Positions 24,861-34,524 of a DNA stretch of 64,000 nucleotides are shown piece by piece. Under the pieces are notes generated by a model, which saw nothing but the letters and a program-made list of their open reading frames with translations, searched no databases and had not been told where the DNA came from. Both the position numbers and the translations under genes were made by a program. Source of the DNA: Bryobacterales bacterium (GTDB lineage: Bacteria > Acidobacteriota > Terriglobia > Bryobacterales > Bryobacteraceae); assembly GCA_003167255.1 (NCBI GenBank), contig PMTR01000044.1:19635-83634 (forward strand), in the 5' to 3' direction. The number at the start of each line of letters is the position of its first letter. Position 1 is the stretch's first letter.

Positions 24861-26351
24861 ATGATCAGCAGGCGCTCCATTCTGGCCTCGGCACCTGGAA
24901 TGCTGGCCGCGTGGCCGGCGCTTGCGGCGTCTGCGGCGCCCGCGCCTTACGGAGCACTCCCCACCGGGCGCCAATTGCGCTGGCACGATCTGGAAACCAC
25001 CGCCTTCCTGCATTTCACGGTGAATACTTTTACCGGCAAGGAATGGGGCTACGGCGACGAGGACCCCAATATTTTTCAGCCGGCGAAGTTCGATGCGGAT
25101 GCCATTATCGAGGCGCTTGCGGCGGCCGGTATGCGCGGCGTGATTCTCACCTGCAAGCATCACGACGGCTTTTGTCTGTGGCCTACCAAGACCACCGATC
25201 ATTCCGTCCGCGAGAGCTCCTGGCGGTCCGGACAGGGTGATGCCGTGCGCGATCTTTCCGCGGCGGCGGCGCGGCGCAAACTGTTGTTCGGCGTCTACGT
25301 CTCCCCGTGGGACCGCAATAACCCGACCTATGGGTCGCCGGCCTACATCGACATCTATCGCCGGCAACTCACCGAACTCTTGACCGGATACGGCCCGATT
25401 TTTGAGGTCTGGCACGACGGCGCCAACGGCGGCGACGGCTTTTACGGCGGTGCTCGCGATAAACGCACCATCGACAAGCGGTCCTACTACGACTGGCCTA
25501 CCACCTGGGCCCTGGTGCGAAAACTCCAGCCCGGCGCTGCCATTTTCAGCGACGTGGGGCCCGACGTGCGGTGGGTGGGGAATGAACGAGGCATCGCCGG
25601 GGATCCCTGCTGGGCGACCTACGATCCGGTGGGTGCAAACGGCGGGCTGGCTTCGCCCGGCGATGTCCGCGAACGCGAATCGCCCACCGGCCACCGCCAC
25701 GGCACCCACTGGCTGCCCGCCGAGTGCGACGTTTCCATCCGGCCTGGCTGGTTCTGGCACCAGAACGAAAACGCGCGCGTGAAGACGCCGGCCCAACTCA
25801 CCGACCTCTACTACAAGTCCGCGGGGCGCGGCGCCAACCTGCTGCTGAATGTCCCGCCCAACCGCGACGGATTACTGCAATCCGAGGACATCGCGGCGCT
25901 GCACGCATTCGGCGATTACCGGCGCGCCACTTTTTCGCGCGACCTGGCGGCCAAGGCCAAAGTCACGGCCTCCAACGTTCGCGGAAACGCGCCTGCTTAT
26001 GCTGCCGCCAACCTGGTGGATGGCCGCGCGAACTCGTTTTGGGCCACCGGCGATGCTGTTCTCGCCGCCGAAGTAGTCTTCGATTTCGCCCAGCCCGTCA
26101 CCTTCAGTGTGATTCGTATGCGTGAGCAAATCCGCCTGGGACAGCGGATCGACAGCGTCGCAGTGGATCGCTGGAACACCGGAACCTGGGAGCCGCTAGC
26201 AACGGCCACGAGCATCGGACCGCGCCGCCTGATCCGCCTCGATAAGGCCGCTACAGCGGAGCGCCTGCGGTTGCGCGTGACACAAGCTTCCGCCAGCCCG
26301 GCGCTCAGCGAATTTGCCGTGTTTGCCGAGCCGGGCGATGCGGTACGTTAG
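24861..26351 (+). CDS. Alpha-L-fucosidase, GH29, Tat-exported
   Basis: 496 residues. The N terminus ISRRSILASAPGMLAAWPALAA is a twin-arginine signal. The GH29 barrel begins at about 40 (RQLRWHDLETTAFLHFTVNTFTGKEWG), with CKHHDGFCLWPT and VSPWDRNNPTYG. The nucleophile segment FEVWHDGANG places Asp186 as the catalytic residue. A C-terminal beta-sandwich (about 360-490) resembles an F5/8-type C/CBM32 carbohydrate-binding domain. It probably removes fucose from plant or microbial glycans in the periplasm. Its 3' end overlaps the next gene by 14 bases. Confidence 0.9.
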   Translation: MISRRSILASAPGMLAAWPALAASAAPAPYGALPTGRQLRWHDLETTAFLHFTVNTFTGKEWGYGDEDPNIFQPAKFDADAIIEALAAAGMRGVILTCKHHDGFCLWPTKTTDHSVRESSWRSGQGDAVRDLSAAAARRKLLFGVYVSPWDRNNPTYGSPAYIDIYRRQLTELLTGYGPIFEVWHDGANGGDGFYGGARDKRTIDKRSYYDWPTTWALVRKLQPGAAIFSDVGPDVRWVGNERGIAGDPCWATYDPVGANGGLASPGDVRERESPTGHRHGTHWLPAECDVSIRPGWFWHQNENARVKTPAQLTDLYYKSAGRGANLLLNVPPNRDGLLQSEDIAALHAFGDYRRATFSRDLAAKAKVTASNVRGNAPAYAAANLVDGRANSFWATGDAVLAAEVVFDFAQPVTFSVIRMREQIRLGQRIDSVAVDRWNTGTWEPLATATSIGPRRLIRLDKAATAERLRLRVTQASASPALSEFAVFAEPGDAVR

Positions 26352-26931
26352 CCGGCTGGCCATCCTTCTCTGCGCCGCCTGGTGCGGCCAGCCCGCGCGC
26401 GCCGTGGAACTCCATCTTCAGTTTGGCGCGCTGGAACGCATGCTGGCCGAACAGATCTTCACCCAGGACGGCCGCCGCTATGTGCACGGCGATAAGAACA
26501 ACAAATGCAATTTCGCCTACCTCGAAAAGCCGCAGATTCAGGGCGAAGGTGGACGTTTGCGCATCCGCGCGCGCTTCACCGGACGCAGCGCGCTCAATAT
26601 GCTGGGCCAGTGCGTGGGACTGGGAGATGCCTTCACGGTCGTGATCGCCGCGACGCCCCAATACCGCGATGGCAACCTGGTCCTTGAGAACGTAACCGCC
26701 GTGGGCGAAGGCAAAACCGGGTATTACATCCGGCGCGTGTGCACCGCTTTGGATTCGTCCCTGGCGCGCGATTTCAAGTATCCGTTGGCGAACGTGGCGC
26801 AGAAGTTGCTCGAAGATCCGGCCGCCCAGCCTGGTTACAAGCGCGAGCTGCGGCGCTTCCAGGTGCCAGCCATCCGCGTCACCAATGACGCGCTGGTGAT
26901 CGAGGTGGATTTCGAGCTCACCGTAAAGTGA
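26338..26931 (+). CDS. Secreted hypothetical protein, 197 residues
   Basis: It starts with a signal peptide (MRYVSRLAILLCAAWCGQPARA) and is then beta-rich with no recognised catalytic motif: VELHLQFGALERMLAEQIF, LRIRARFTGRSALNM and a closing LVIEVDFELTVK. The alternation of short hydrophobic strands with an amphipathic helix near the N terminus resembles small lipid-binding periplasmic proteins, but this is not a firm call. The 14-base overlap with the fucosidase gene implies co-transcription. ATG 26338 is preferred to 26314 because it gives a proper signal peptide. Confidence 0.6.
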   Translation: MRYVSRLAILLCAAWCGQPARAVELHLQFGALERMLAEQIFTQDGRRYVHGDKNNKCNFAYLEKPQIQGEGGRLRIRARFTGRSALNMLGQCVGLGDAFTVVIAATPQYRDGNLVLENVTAVGEGKTGYYIRRVCTALDSSLARDFKYPLANVAQKLLEDPAAQPGYKRELRRFQVPAIRVTNDALVIEVDFELTVK

Positions 26932-26944
26932 GTGCTCTCAGTGG

Positions 26945-26972
26945 GACAGACGATCGGTTTATGTCGTCTGTC
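26945..26972. terminator. Stem-loop GACAGACGA/TCGTCTGTC, second copy
   Basis: Arms GACAGACGA (26945-26953) and TCGTCTGTC (26964-26972) are perfect 9-bp complements. The sequence closely follows that at 4416-4441. It sits between the 3' ends of two convergent genes (26931 and 26978), a typical bidirectional terminator position. Confidence 0.55.
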
Positions 26973-26977
26973 AACCC

Positions 26978-29284
26978 CTATCTCGCCCCGGGTGGCAGAT
27001 ACTCCTCGAAGAAACTGTAGCGCAGCGTATCCAGGTGTACCGGGTCGGAACCTTGCACGCCATGGCGGCGGTTCGGGTACTCCATGAAATGGAATTGCTT
27101 GTTGAGCGAGATCAGCCGGTTGAGCAGCCGTTGTGTTCCCTGGAAATGCACGTTGTCGTCGCCCGTGCCATGGATGATGAGCAGCTTGCCTTTCAACCCC
27201 TCGGCGTAACTGATGGGCGAGCCGTCGTGATAGCCCTTGGCGTTATCGGTGGGCAGGCCCATGTAGCGCTCCTGGTAGATGGAATCGTAGAGCGTCTGGT
27301 CGGCCACCGGCGCGCCGGCCACGCCCACCGAGTACAAGTCGGGATAGCGAAACATCAGGTTCAGGGTCATGGAGCCGCCGCCGCTCCAGCCGTACACGCC
27401 CACGCGCGTGAGGTCCACATAGGGATGGGTGGCGGCCAGGCCGCGTAGCGCGGCGGCCTGTTCGTCCGACGCCAGTACGCCTACCGAACCATAGATCACT
27501 TTCCGCCAGTGAGTTCCTTTGGGCGCCGGCGTGCCGCTGTTATCGAAGCTGGCGATCAGATAACCGTCGTCGGCCAGGCCGAGCATCAGCAGGTGGCCGC
27601 CGCCCCAACTATCGTTCACCGTGGAAGAAGCCGGCTCACCATAGACGTTGATGATGATTGGGTATTTCTTGGTGGGATCGAAATGGCTCGGCTTGATCAG
27701 CCAGCCGTCGATGGTCGTGTCGTGGCCCACCGGGATGTGCACCATCTCCGTGCGTCCGGCAATCATCGGCCCCACCTTGGCCTTCTCCGCCGCGTTGTCG
27801 TTGAGCACGCGCACCACTTTGTGGTCCGGCAGGCTGACTAAGTCGGATTGCCCCGGCGAATCGAAGGTCGACACGCTGTGGAAGGCCCAGTGGCAGTCGG
27901 GCGAGAGGTTGTAAGTGTGTGTCCCCGGCTGGCCTTGGGGAGTCACGCGTTCCGTCTTCGATCCGTCCAGACGGGAGCGATACAGGTACCGCTGAGTCCC
28001 ATTGTCCGGCGATGCGATGTAATACAGCCAGCCGCCCGGCTCATCCACCGCGGCGATCGAAACCATGTCGAAGGGCGCGTTGGTCACCAGGCGCGCGTCG
28101 CCTTCGCGGGTTATGGCATACAAATGCCGCCAGCCGTCGCGCTCGCTGGTGAACAGCAGCCGCTTGCCGTTTTCGATCCACTTGAGATTGCGGTTCACTT
28201 CCACCCAACTGTCGTTTTTGTCCTGGAACATCTGCCGCAGGTCGCCCGTATCCGGATTGGCGATGAACACCGTATTGGTATTCTGCAGCCGGTTCATGTG
28301 CTGGAGGATCACCTGGTTGTCCTCCAGCCACTCCATATGCGGGATGTACGTGTTGCGCGGATCGCCCGGAGTCTTGAGCCACACGGTCCGGCCGCCCGTG
28401 GCGCCGATCACGCCCACCCGCACCGCCGAATTCGTCTGGCCCGGCTTGGGGTATTTGTATTTCGTAATCACCGGGTACAGTTGATCGGTGTAGTTGATCA
28501 GCGCGAATTCGGGCACGCCGCTCTGGTCAAACTGGTAATAAGCGATCTTCTGGCCGTCCGGGCTCCACAGGAAGCAATCCGCCAGCCCGAACTCTTCGTT
28601 GTTGTTCCAGTCGGAAGTGCCGTCGATCATGTCGTCATTGGCGTCGTAGGTGAGCTGTTTGACGGCGCCGGTTTTCACTTCCTCGACATAGAGGTTCCAC
28701 CGGGCCTCGGCGCCCTTGGCCTGGCTCAGGTCGCCCAGGTAGGCCACGCTTTTCCCGTCGGGTGAGAACTTGGCAAACATCAGTCCGGCGGTCGACTTGC
28801 CGCCGAGCTTGTGCCAGGAGTTGTCGGACTTGTCCAACGCCCAATAGTCGCTGGCGGTTTTGCGGATCATGACCGTGTGCCCGTTGGTGCTGAACAGCAG
28901 CTTGGTGCCGTCGGCCGACGTGCCCGCTGCCGTTGCCCTGCCGCCTCCGGGCGGAGTATTGGACGGCTCCGCCGGCAAAACCTGCCGCGCGCCGGTAGCC
29001 GTATCGATGCGCACACTCTGCATGCCGCCGCCGCTCGCCGCTTCGCTGATGACGTAGGCCTTCCCGCCATCCATCCACCGGCCGGCGCCGCCGCCGCCGC
29101 GTCCGCCACGGCCACCGCCGCCCGCGCCGCGCCCGCCGCCGGCGCTGAATTCCCCGGAATTGATGCGGCGCATCCAATCCTGCATGTTTTGCGACAACTG
29201 TGCGTGCGCCGGGAGTGCGCCGAGCAAGCCCGTCAGCAGGAGCGCGACGGGCACAATCGTACGTCTGGTCAATACGCTTGCCAT
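26978..29284 (-). CDS. S9 prolyl oligopeptidase-family (DPP4-type) peptidase
   Basis: 768 residues. A signal peptide (residues 1-28, ending AHA-Q) is followed by an unusual Gly/Arg-rich stretch (about 48-68, GGGRGAGGGGRGGRGGGG). A beta-propeller (DPPIV N region) covers about 75-520. The alpha/beta hydrolase domain has YGWSGGGSMTLNL (nucleophile Ser), HGTGDDNVHF (Asp) and NRRHGVQG (His). Such exported peptidases remove N-terminal dipeptides from peptides. GAGGAA lies before the ATG at 29284. It is monocistronic, facing the fucosidase operon tail to tail and diverging from rraA. Confidence 0.93.
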   Translation of the reverse strand: MASVLTRRTIVPVALLLTGLLGALPAHAQLSQNMQDWMRRINSGEFSAGGGRGAGGGGRGGRGGGGAGRWMDGGKAYVISEAASGGGMQSVRIDTATGARQVLPAEPSNTPPGGGRATAAGTSADGTKLLFSTNGHTVMIRKTASDYWALDKSDNSWHKLGGKSTAGLMFAKFSPDGKSVAYLGDLSQAKGAEARWNLYVEEVKTGAVKQLTYDANDDMIDGTSDWNNNEEFGLADCFLWSPDGQKIAYYQFDQSGVPEFALINYTDQLYPVITKYKYPKPGQTNSAVRVGVIGATGGRTVWLKTPGDPRNTYIPHMEWLEDNQVILQHMNRLQNTNTVFIANPDTGDLRQMFQDKNDSWVEVNRNLKWIENGKRLLFTSERDGWRHLYAITREGDARLVTNAPFDMVSIAAVDEPGGWLYYIASPDNGTQRYLYRSRLDGSKTERVTPQGQPGTHTYNLSPDCHWAFHSVSTFDSPGQSDLVSLPDHKVVRVLNDNAAEKAKVGPMIAGRTEMVHIPVGHDTTIDGWLIKPSHFDPTKKYPIIINVYGEPASSTVNDSWGGGHLLMLGLADDGYLIASFDNSGTPAPKGTHWRKVIYGSVGVLASDEQAAALRGLAATHPYVDLTRVGVYGWSGGGSMTLNLMFRYPDLYSVGVAGAPVADQTLYDSIYQERYMGLPTDNAKGYHDGSPISYAEGLKGKLLIIHGTGDDNVHFQGTQRLLNRLISLNKQFHFMEYPNRRHGVQGSDPVHLDTLRYSFFEEYLPPGAR

Positions 29285-29398
29285 GGATTCCTCTTTCGGA
29301 ATTGAACAGGAATGAGTGTAACTCATACCGCCGGGTTCTGGCGAAAATACCCTCAATCGGGTATTCTCGCAGCCGGTCCCCCCTTCTTATGCTCGTAG

Positions 29399-30124
29399 GT
29401 GGGGGACCAATTGACTGGGAACCACGTCCACGCGCTGCCATCGCAAGTCTTCGAAGCCATCCTGCAGTTCGACACCTGCATCATCGCCAACGCCATCGAA
29501 AAGTTCGGTGTCCGGCTTCGCAATGAGGGCTATACCAGACCCGGTTTGCAGTGTGTCACCGGCGGTTTTCCCCGCTTGTTAGGCTATGCAACCACCTCCA
29601 GAATCCGTTCCTCCGACCCGCCGATGATGGGAAACTCCTACTTGGATCGCACCGATTGGTGGGTTGGCATTCAAAGCCTTCCCGCGCCGCGCATTGCCGT
29701 CATTCAGGATCTCCACGCGGAATCCGGCCTGGGATCCGTAGTCGGAGAGGTGCATGCCGCCGTTCTCAAGGCCCTGCAGTGCCAAGGCGTGATCACCAAT
29801 GGAACGGTTCGCGATATCCCCGCCGTCGCTCGCATGCAGTTTCCCATGTTCGCTCGCGCCGCCGCCGTCTCGCACGCCTACACCCACATCGTGGACTACG
29901 GTCAACCCGTCCGGATCTTCGGACTCGAAATCCGCCCGGGCGACTTGCTCTTCGCCGATTGCCATGGCGTGGTTTCCATCCCGCACAAAATCGCGGCGCA
30001 ACTCCCCGAGGTGGCCGCCCGCATCAGCGCCCAGGAGCAGCGCATCATCGACCTGTGCCAATCCCCCAATTTTTCAACCGACAGACTCCTGGAAGCTATC
30101 CGGACCACGGATCGAGAAAACTGA
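29399..30124 (+). CDS. RraA-like family protein
   Basis: 241 residues. The core (about 20-235) contains the RraA/HMG-aldolase fold: FDTCIIANAIEKFGV, GSVVGEVHAAVLKALQCQGVITNGTVRDIPAV and GDLLFADCHGVVSIPHKIA. Members act as regulators of RNase E, or as 4-hydroxy-4-methyl-2-oxoglutarate/oxaloacetate-type aldolases. Here the presence of GTVRD and ADxxGV is compatible with the aldolase group. The start is the GTG at 29399; a TTG at 29411 with GGGGGA upstream is an alternative. Its stop abuts the RND adaptor start, so it appears to be first gene of the efflux operon. Confidence 0.82.
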   Translation: MGDQLTGNHVHALPSQVFEAILQFDTCIIANAIEKFGVRLRNEGYTRPGLQCVTGGFPRLLGYATTSRIRSSDPPMMGNSYLDRTDWWVGIQSLPAPRIAVIQDLHAESGLGSVVGEVHAAVLKALQCQGVITNGTVRDIPAVARMQFPMFARAAAVSHAYTHIVDYGQPVRIFGLEIRPGDLLFADCHGVVSIPHKIAAQLPEVAARISAQEQRIIDLCQSPNFSTDRLLEAIRTTDREN

Positions 30125-31363
30125 ATGCGCACACCCATCGCCCCGATCTTTCCCTTGCTGCTCGCTGCATTGGGGTCGCTTCTGCTCTCTTCCTGTGGCC
30201 GCAGCAGAGACGTGCAGGCCGGCGCCGCGGCTGCCCCTGAAATCCCCACCGTCGCCGTCGCTAGAGCCGCCACCGCCGACCTCTCGCGCGATCTGATCCT
30301 TACCGCCGAGTTCAAGCCGTTTCAGGAAGTCGACGTGATGGCCAAGGTCTCCGGCTACGTCAAGGAAATCCGCGTGGATGTGGGCGACCGCGTGAAGGAG
30401 GGCGACCTCCTGGCCACCCTGGAAGTCCCCGAAATGGCCGATGACCTCAGAAAGTCCCAAGCCGGTGTGAGGCACAGCCAATCCGAAGTGGCGCGCGCCC
30501 AGGATGAGATCGCCCGGGCTAAATCGGCCCACGATATCGCGCACCTTTCCTATAACCGGTTGCTACAGGCATCGCTGAAAAAACCCGGCCTGATTGCCCA
30601 ACAGGAAATCGACGATGCCCAAAGCAGAGACCTGGTCGCCGAAGCCCAGCTCTCCGCCGCCAACTCCTCGCTCGCCGCCGCCGGACAACAGGTGGATGTC
30701 GACCAGTCTTCCACCGCCAGAGTTCAAACCATGATCGACTATCAACGCGTCACCGCTCCCTTCACCGGCGTCGTGACCAAACGCTTTGCCGACAAGGGTT
30801 CCATGATCCAGGCCGGCACCGCCTCGCAGACCCAGGCCATGCCGGTGGTCCGCCTCTCCCAGAACGAGCTGCTGCGCCTCATCCTTCCCGTTCCCGAATC
30901 CGTCGTCCCGACCGTCCACGTCGGCCAGCAGGTGGAAGTGCGCGTCCCCACGCTGAACCGCACGTTCCCCGGCAAAGTGGCCCGCTTCTCCGACAAGTTG
31001 TCTTACCAGACCCGCACCATGGATACCGAAGTCGACGTGCCCAACCCCAGCCTGGTGCTGATCCCCGGCATGTACGCCGAAGTCAACCTCACCCTGGCCC
31101 GCCACAATGCCGTGGTTGCCGTTCCGGTCATGGCCGTTGACGAAGACGCCGCTGGCGGCAGCGGCTCGGTAATGGTGATCACTCCCAACAATCGCGTGGA
31201 AGTCCGCCACGTGGCGTTGGGCCTCGAAACCGCCAACCGGGTGGAAATCCGCTCCGGCCTGAATGACGGCGACATGGTGGTGCTTACCGGCCGCGCTTCT
31301 CTCAAGGCCGGCCAGGAAGTGCGGCCCAAGGTCACCGCCATGGCCGCGGCGGCAGGCTCGTAA
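30125..31363 (+). CDS. RND efflux periplasmic adaptor lipoprotein
   Basis: 412 residues. A lipobox (LLLSSC) at residues 18-23 predicts an acylated membrane-fusion protein. Lipoyl halves: VDVMAKVSGYVKEIRVDVGDRVKEGDLLATLEVPE and the mate VTAPFTGVVTKRFADKGSMI. A coiled-coil hairpin lies between (about 105-205), followed by beta-barrel and membrane-proximal domains. It is the adaptor of the downstream RND pump and TolC-like channel. The ATG follows the rraA stop directly. Confidence 0.93.
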   Translation: MRTPIAPIFPLLLAALGSLLLSSCGRSRDVQAGAAAAPEIPTVAVARAATADLSRDLILTAEFKPFQEVDVMAKVSGYVKEIRVDVGDRVKEGDLLATLEVPEMADDLRKSQAGVRHSQSEVARAQDEIARAKSAHDIAHLSYNRLLQASLKKPGLIAQQEIDDAQSRDLVAEAQLSAANSSLAAAGQQVDVDQSSTARVQTMIDYQRVTAPFTGVVTKRFADKGSMIQAGTASQTQAMPVVRLSQNELLRLILPVPESVVPTVHVGQQVEVRVPTLNRTFPGKVARFSDKLSYQTRTMDTEVDVPNPSLVLIPGMYAEVNLTLARHNAVVAVPVMAVDEDAAGGSGSVMVITPNNRVEVRHVALGLETANRVEIRSGLNDGDMVVLTGRASLKAGQEVRPKVTAMAAAAGS

Positions 31364-31376
31364 CCGAGGCGCCCTC

Positions 31377-34300
31377 ATGTCCGGATTCGCCATCAGAAAT
31401 CCCTACTTCATCGTTGTAATCTGCCTGTTCATCGCCGTGGTGGGTGTCACCACCCTGACCAGCATGCCGGTGGATATGTTCCCGGCGATGAACATCCCCG
31501 TAGTGGTCGTTGCCACATTCTATTCCGGGATGCCTCCCGAGCAGATCGAAACCGATATCACCAGCCGCTTCGAACGCTTTTTCACCCTCGCCAGCGGCAT
31601 CGACCATATCGAATCCCGATCTCTCACCGGCGTCTCCATCATCAAGGTCTATTTCCAGCCCGGATCCAATGCCGATTCCGCCGTCACCAACATCTCCAAC
31701 CTCGCCATGGCGCAGCTCCGCCGCTTGCCTCCCGGCACTCTGCCTCCCGTGGTCCTGAAGTTCGATGCCTCCAGCCTGCCCGTCTGTCTGGTGACCTTCA
31801 AGGGTGAAGGGCTCGACGAGACCGCTCTCCGCGACCTGGCGCAGTTTCAGGTGCGCAACCAGATCGGCGGCTCCCCCGGAGCCAGCGTGCCCCAGCCCTT
31901 CGGCGGCAAATACCGCCAGATCATGGTCTACGCCGACCCCTACAAGCTCGAGGCCCACCAGCTCAGCCTCATGGACGTCGTCCGCTCCGTCAACAACGCC
32001 AACCTCATCCTTCCCGCGGGCGACGTACAACTCGGCCAGCTCGATTACAACATCTACACCAACAGCCAGTTGCCCACCGTGCAGGAGATCGACCAGCTTC
32101 CCATCAAGACGGTAGGTCAGGCGCCCGTCCGCGTCGCCGACATCGGCTATGCCAAAGACGCCCAGCAGATCCAGACCAACATCGTGCGCATCGATGGGCA
32201 GCGTTCCGTATACACGCCGGTCATGAAGCAGGGCGGCGATACCAATACCATCGCCGTGGTGGAAGGCATCCGCGAAGCTCTCCGGCATCTCGTCGATGTC
32301 CCGCCGCAACTCGTCACCAAGGTCGTGTTCGATCAGTCCGTTTTCGTGAAGACCGCCATCGAGACGCTGCTCCACGAAGGCGCCATCGGGCTGCTGCTCA
32401 CGTCCATCATGATTCTCATCTTCCTGGGAAGCATGCGCGCCACCGTGGCGGTCTTCTTCTCCATTCCGCTCTCCGCCCTGGCCGCTTTCATCGCCCTTTC
32501 CATGGGGGGCGGGACCATCAACAGCATGGTCCTGGGCGGTTTGGCGCTGGCTTTTTCCCGCCTCATCGATAACTCCGTGGTGGTGCTCGAGAACATCTAC
32601 CGCCACATGGAACTCGGGGAATCGCCCGCCGTCGCCGCCGAACTCGGTGGACGCGAAGTGGCGCTGCCCGTGCTCGCCGCCACCCTCACCACTGTGGTAG
32701 TCTTCTTCCCGGTCACGTTCCTATACGGCGTCAGCAAGTACCTGTTCTCCGCGCTCGCCCTAGCCGTGGCGCTCTCGTTGTTCGCGTCCTTTGCTGTGGC
32801 CCTCACTGTGGTCCCGCTGTTCTGCGCCCGCTTCATCAGGATTTCGGCGCACCATGGAACGCCTTCCAACGAGCAGCCCGTCACGGTCGACCATGTTGTC
32901 AAAAAGCAGACCCTCAGCGACCGCTTCAATATCTGGTTCAACAACCGCTTCGAGAGCTTCCTCAAGGTCTACGACGTGCTGGTCGGGACCACCCTGCGCT
33001 CTCCCGGTCTCACCCTGGCGGGCTTCGGCCTTCTCTGTGCCTCGAGCCTTGTGCTGTTCCCCCAGTTGGGTCTCTCCTTCTTCCCCCGCACGGACGCCGG
33101 CCAGTTCGTCATCAACCTGAAGGCTCCCTCCGGCACGCGCCTCAGCGTTACGGAGAATGAAGTCGCCAAAGTGGAAGATCTCATCCGCCAGGTGGTCTCC
33201 CCGCAAGACCTCGGCATGATCGTCTCCAACATCGGCACCACCCCCGATTTCTCCGCCATCTACACCACCAACTCGGCCATGCACACCGCCTTCATACAGG
33301 TCAGCCTGAAGGAGGATCACAAGGTCGGCAGCTACGACTACATGGCCCGCGTCAAACAGAAACTGGCCCGGGAAGTTCCCGAACTCACGGCCTACTTCCA
33401 GTCGGGCGGCCTGGTGGATGCGGTGCTGAATATGGGTATGCCCGCGCCCATCGACGTCCAGGTGGATGGCGCCAACATGCAGAAATCGCACGATACCGCG
33501 CTGGAACTTTCCGCGCGCATTCGCAAGATTCCCGGCGTGGCCGACGTCTACACTCCGCAGGACATCGACTACCCCGCGCTGCGCCTCGATATCGACCGCA
33601 CCCGCGCCAGCGAACTGGGGCTGGATCAGCGCGAAGTAGTGGACAACGTCATCACCGCGCTCACCTCCAACGGCATGATCGCGCCCAGCTACTGGATCGA
33701 TCCCAAGAGCGGCAACGACTATATGTTGACCGTGCAATATTCCGAGAGCCAGGTGAAGAACCTGGCCGATCTGCGCGCCATCCCCTTGCGTGGGCCCAAT
33801 GGAGCGGCATCCGCCCGCCTCGACGCCATCAGCAACGTCACCCGGATTCTGTCGCCCACCGAGGTGGATCACTACGCGCTGCGCCGCACCACCGATATCT
33901 ATGTCCGCCCGCTCAATGAGGATCTCGGCAAAATCGCCAACGCCATCGACGGCATCATTGCCGATACGAAAAAGCCCGAAGGCCTGCACGTAACCCTGCG
34001 CGGTATGGTGCAGGGCATGCGCGATTCCTTCAGCCGCTTTGCCTTCGGCCTGTGCCTGGCGGTGGTGCTGCTCTATCTCATTCTGGTGGCCCAGTTCAAG
34101 TCCTTCATCGATCCCTTTATCATCCTCACCGCCGTGCCGCCCGGGTTGGCCGGGGTTATCGTCACTCTGTACCTCACCGGTACCACCCTCAACGTCATGT
34201 CGCTGATGGGCGTCGTGATGCTGGTTGGGATCGCCGTCTCCAACAGCATCCTGATCGTCGAGTTCACGCGCCACCTGCGCTCCGATGGTATGAACGTGCG

Positions 34301-34523
34301 CGACGCCGTCGCGATGGCCTGCCGCGTCCGCTTGCGTCCGGTGCTCATGACGTCGCTCGCCACCATCATCGGCTTGCTTCCCATGGCGTTGAAGCTCGGC
34401 GCCGGCAGTGAGGCCTACGCGCCCTTGGCGCGCGCTATTCTCGGCGGTCTCAGCGTGTCCGTGGCCCTCACCGTTTTCCTGGTCCCAGCCACTTACGTGC
34501 TGGTCTATGACAGGTCACACTAA
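31377..34523 (+). CDS. RND-family inner-membrane efflux pump (HAE1/AcrB-type)
   Basis: 1048 residues, normal for AcrB-type pumps. Twelve TM helices in two halves separated by two large periplasmic loops. Helix 1 is FAIRNPYFIVVICLFIAVVGV. The TM4 proton-relay region reads LIDNSVVVLENIYRH, with the conserved Asp. GEDEFF-type pore residues were not traced. The C-terminal repeat has LMGVVMLVGIAVSNSILIVEF. Substrate class cannot be read from sequence; it resembles multidrug pumps more than CusA-type metal pumps. Start ATG 31377 lies 13 bp after the adaptor stop. Confidence 0.94.
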   Translation: MSGFAIRNPYFIVVICLFIAVVGVTTLTSMPVDMFPAMNIPVVVVATFYSGMPPEQIETDITSRFERFFTLASGIDHIESRSLTGVSIIKVYFQPGSNADSAVTNISNLAMAQLRRLPPGTLPPVVLKFDASSLPVCLVTFKGEGLDETALRDLAQFQVRNQIGGSPGASVPQPFGGKYRQIMVYADPYKLEAHQLSLMDVVRSVNNANLILPAGDVQLGQLDYNIYTNSQLPTVQEIDQLPIKTVGQAPVRVADIGYAKDAQQIQTNIVRIDGQRSVYTPVMKQGGDTNTIAVVEGIREALRHLVDVPPQLVTKVVFDQSVFVKTAIETLLHEGAIGLLLTSIMILIFLGSMRATVAVFFSIPLSALAAFIALSMGGGTINSMVLGGLALAFSRLIDNSVVVLENIYRHMELGESPAVAAELGGREVALPVLAATLTTVVVFFPVTFLYGVSKYLFSALALAVALSLFASFAVALTVVPLFCARFIRISAHHGTPSNEQPVTVDHVVKKQTLSDRFNIWFNNRFESFLKVYDVLVGTTLRSPGLTLAGFGLLCASSLVLFPQLGLSFFPRTDAGQFVINLKAPSGTRLSVTENEVAKVEDLIRQVVSPQDLGMIVSNIGTTPDFSAIYTTNSAMHTAFIQVSLKEDHKVGSYDYMARVKQKLAREVPELTAYFQSGGLVDAVLNMGMPAPIDVQVDGANMQKSHDTALELSARIRKIPGVADVYTPQDIDYPALRLDIDRTRASELGLDQREVVDNVITALTSNGMIAPSYWIDPKSGNDYMLTVQYSESQVKNLADLRAIPLRGPNGAASARLDAISNVTRILSPTEVDHYALRRTTDIYVRPLNEDLGKIANAIDGIIADTKKPEGLHVTLRGMVQGMRDSFSRFAFGLCLAVVLLYLILVAQFKSFIDPFIILTAVPPGLAGVIVTLYLTGTTLNVMSLMGVVMLVGIAVSNSILIVEFTRHLRSDGMNVRDAVAMACRVRLRPVLMTSLATIIGLLPMALKLGAGSEAYAPLARAILGGLSVSVALTVFLVPATYVLVYDRSH

Positions 34524-34524
34524 T

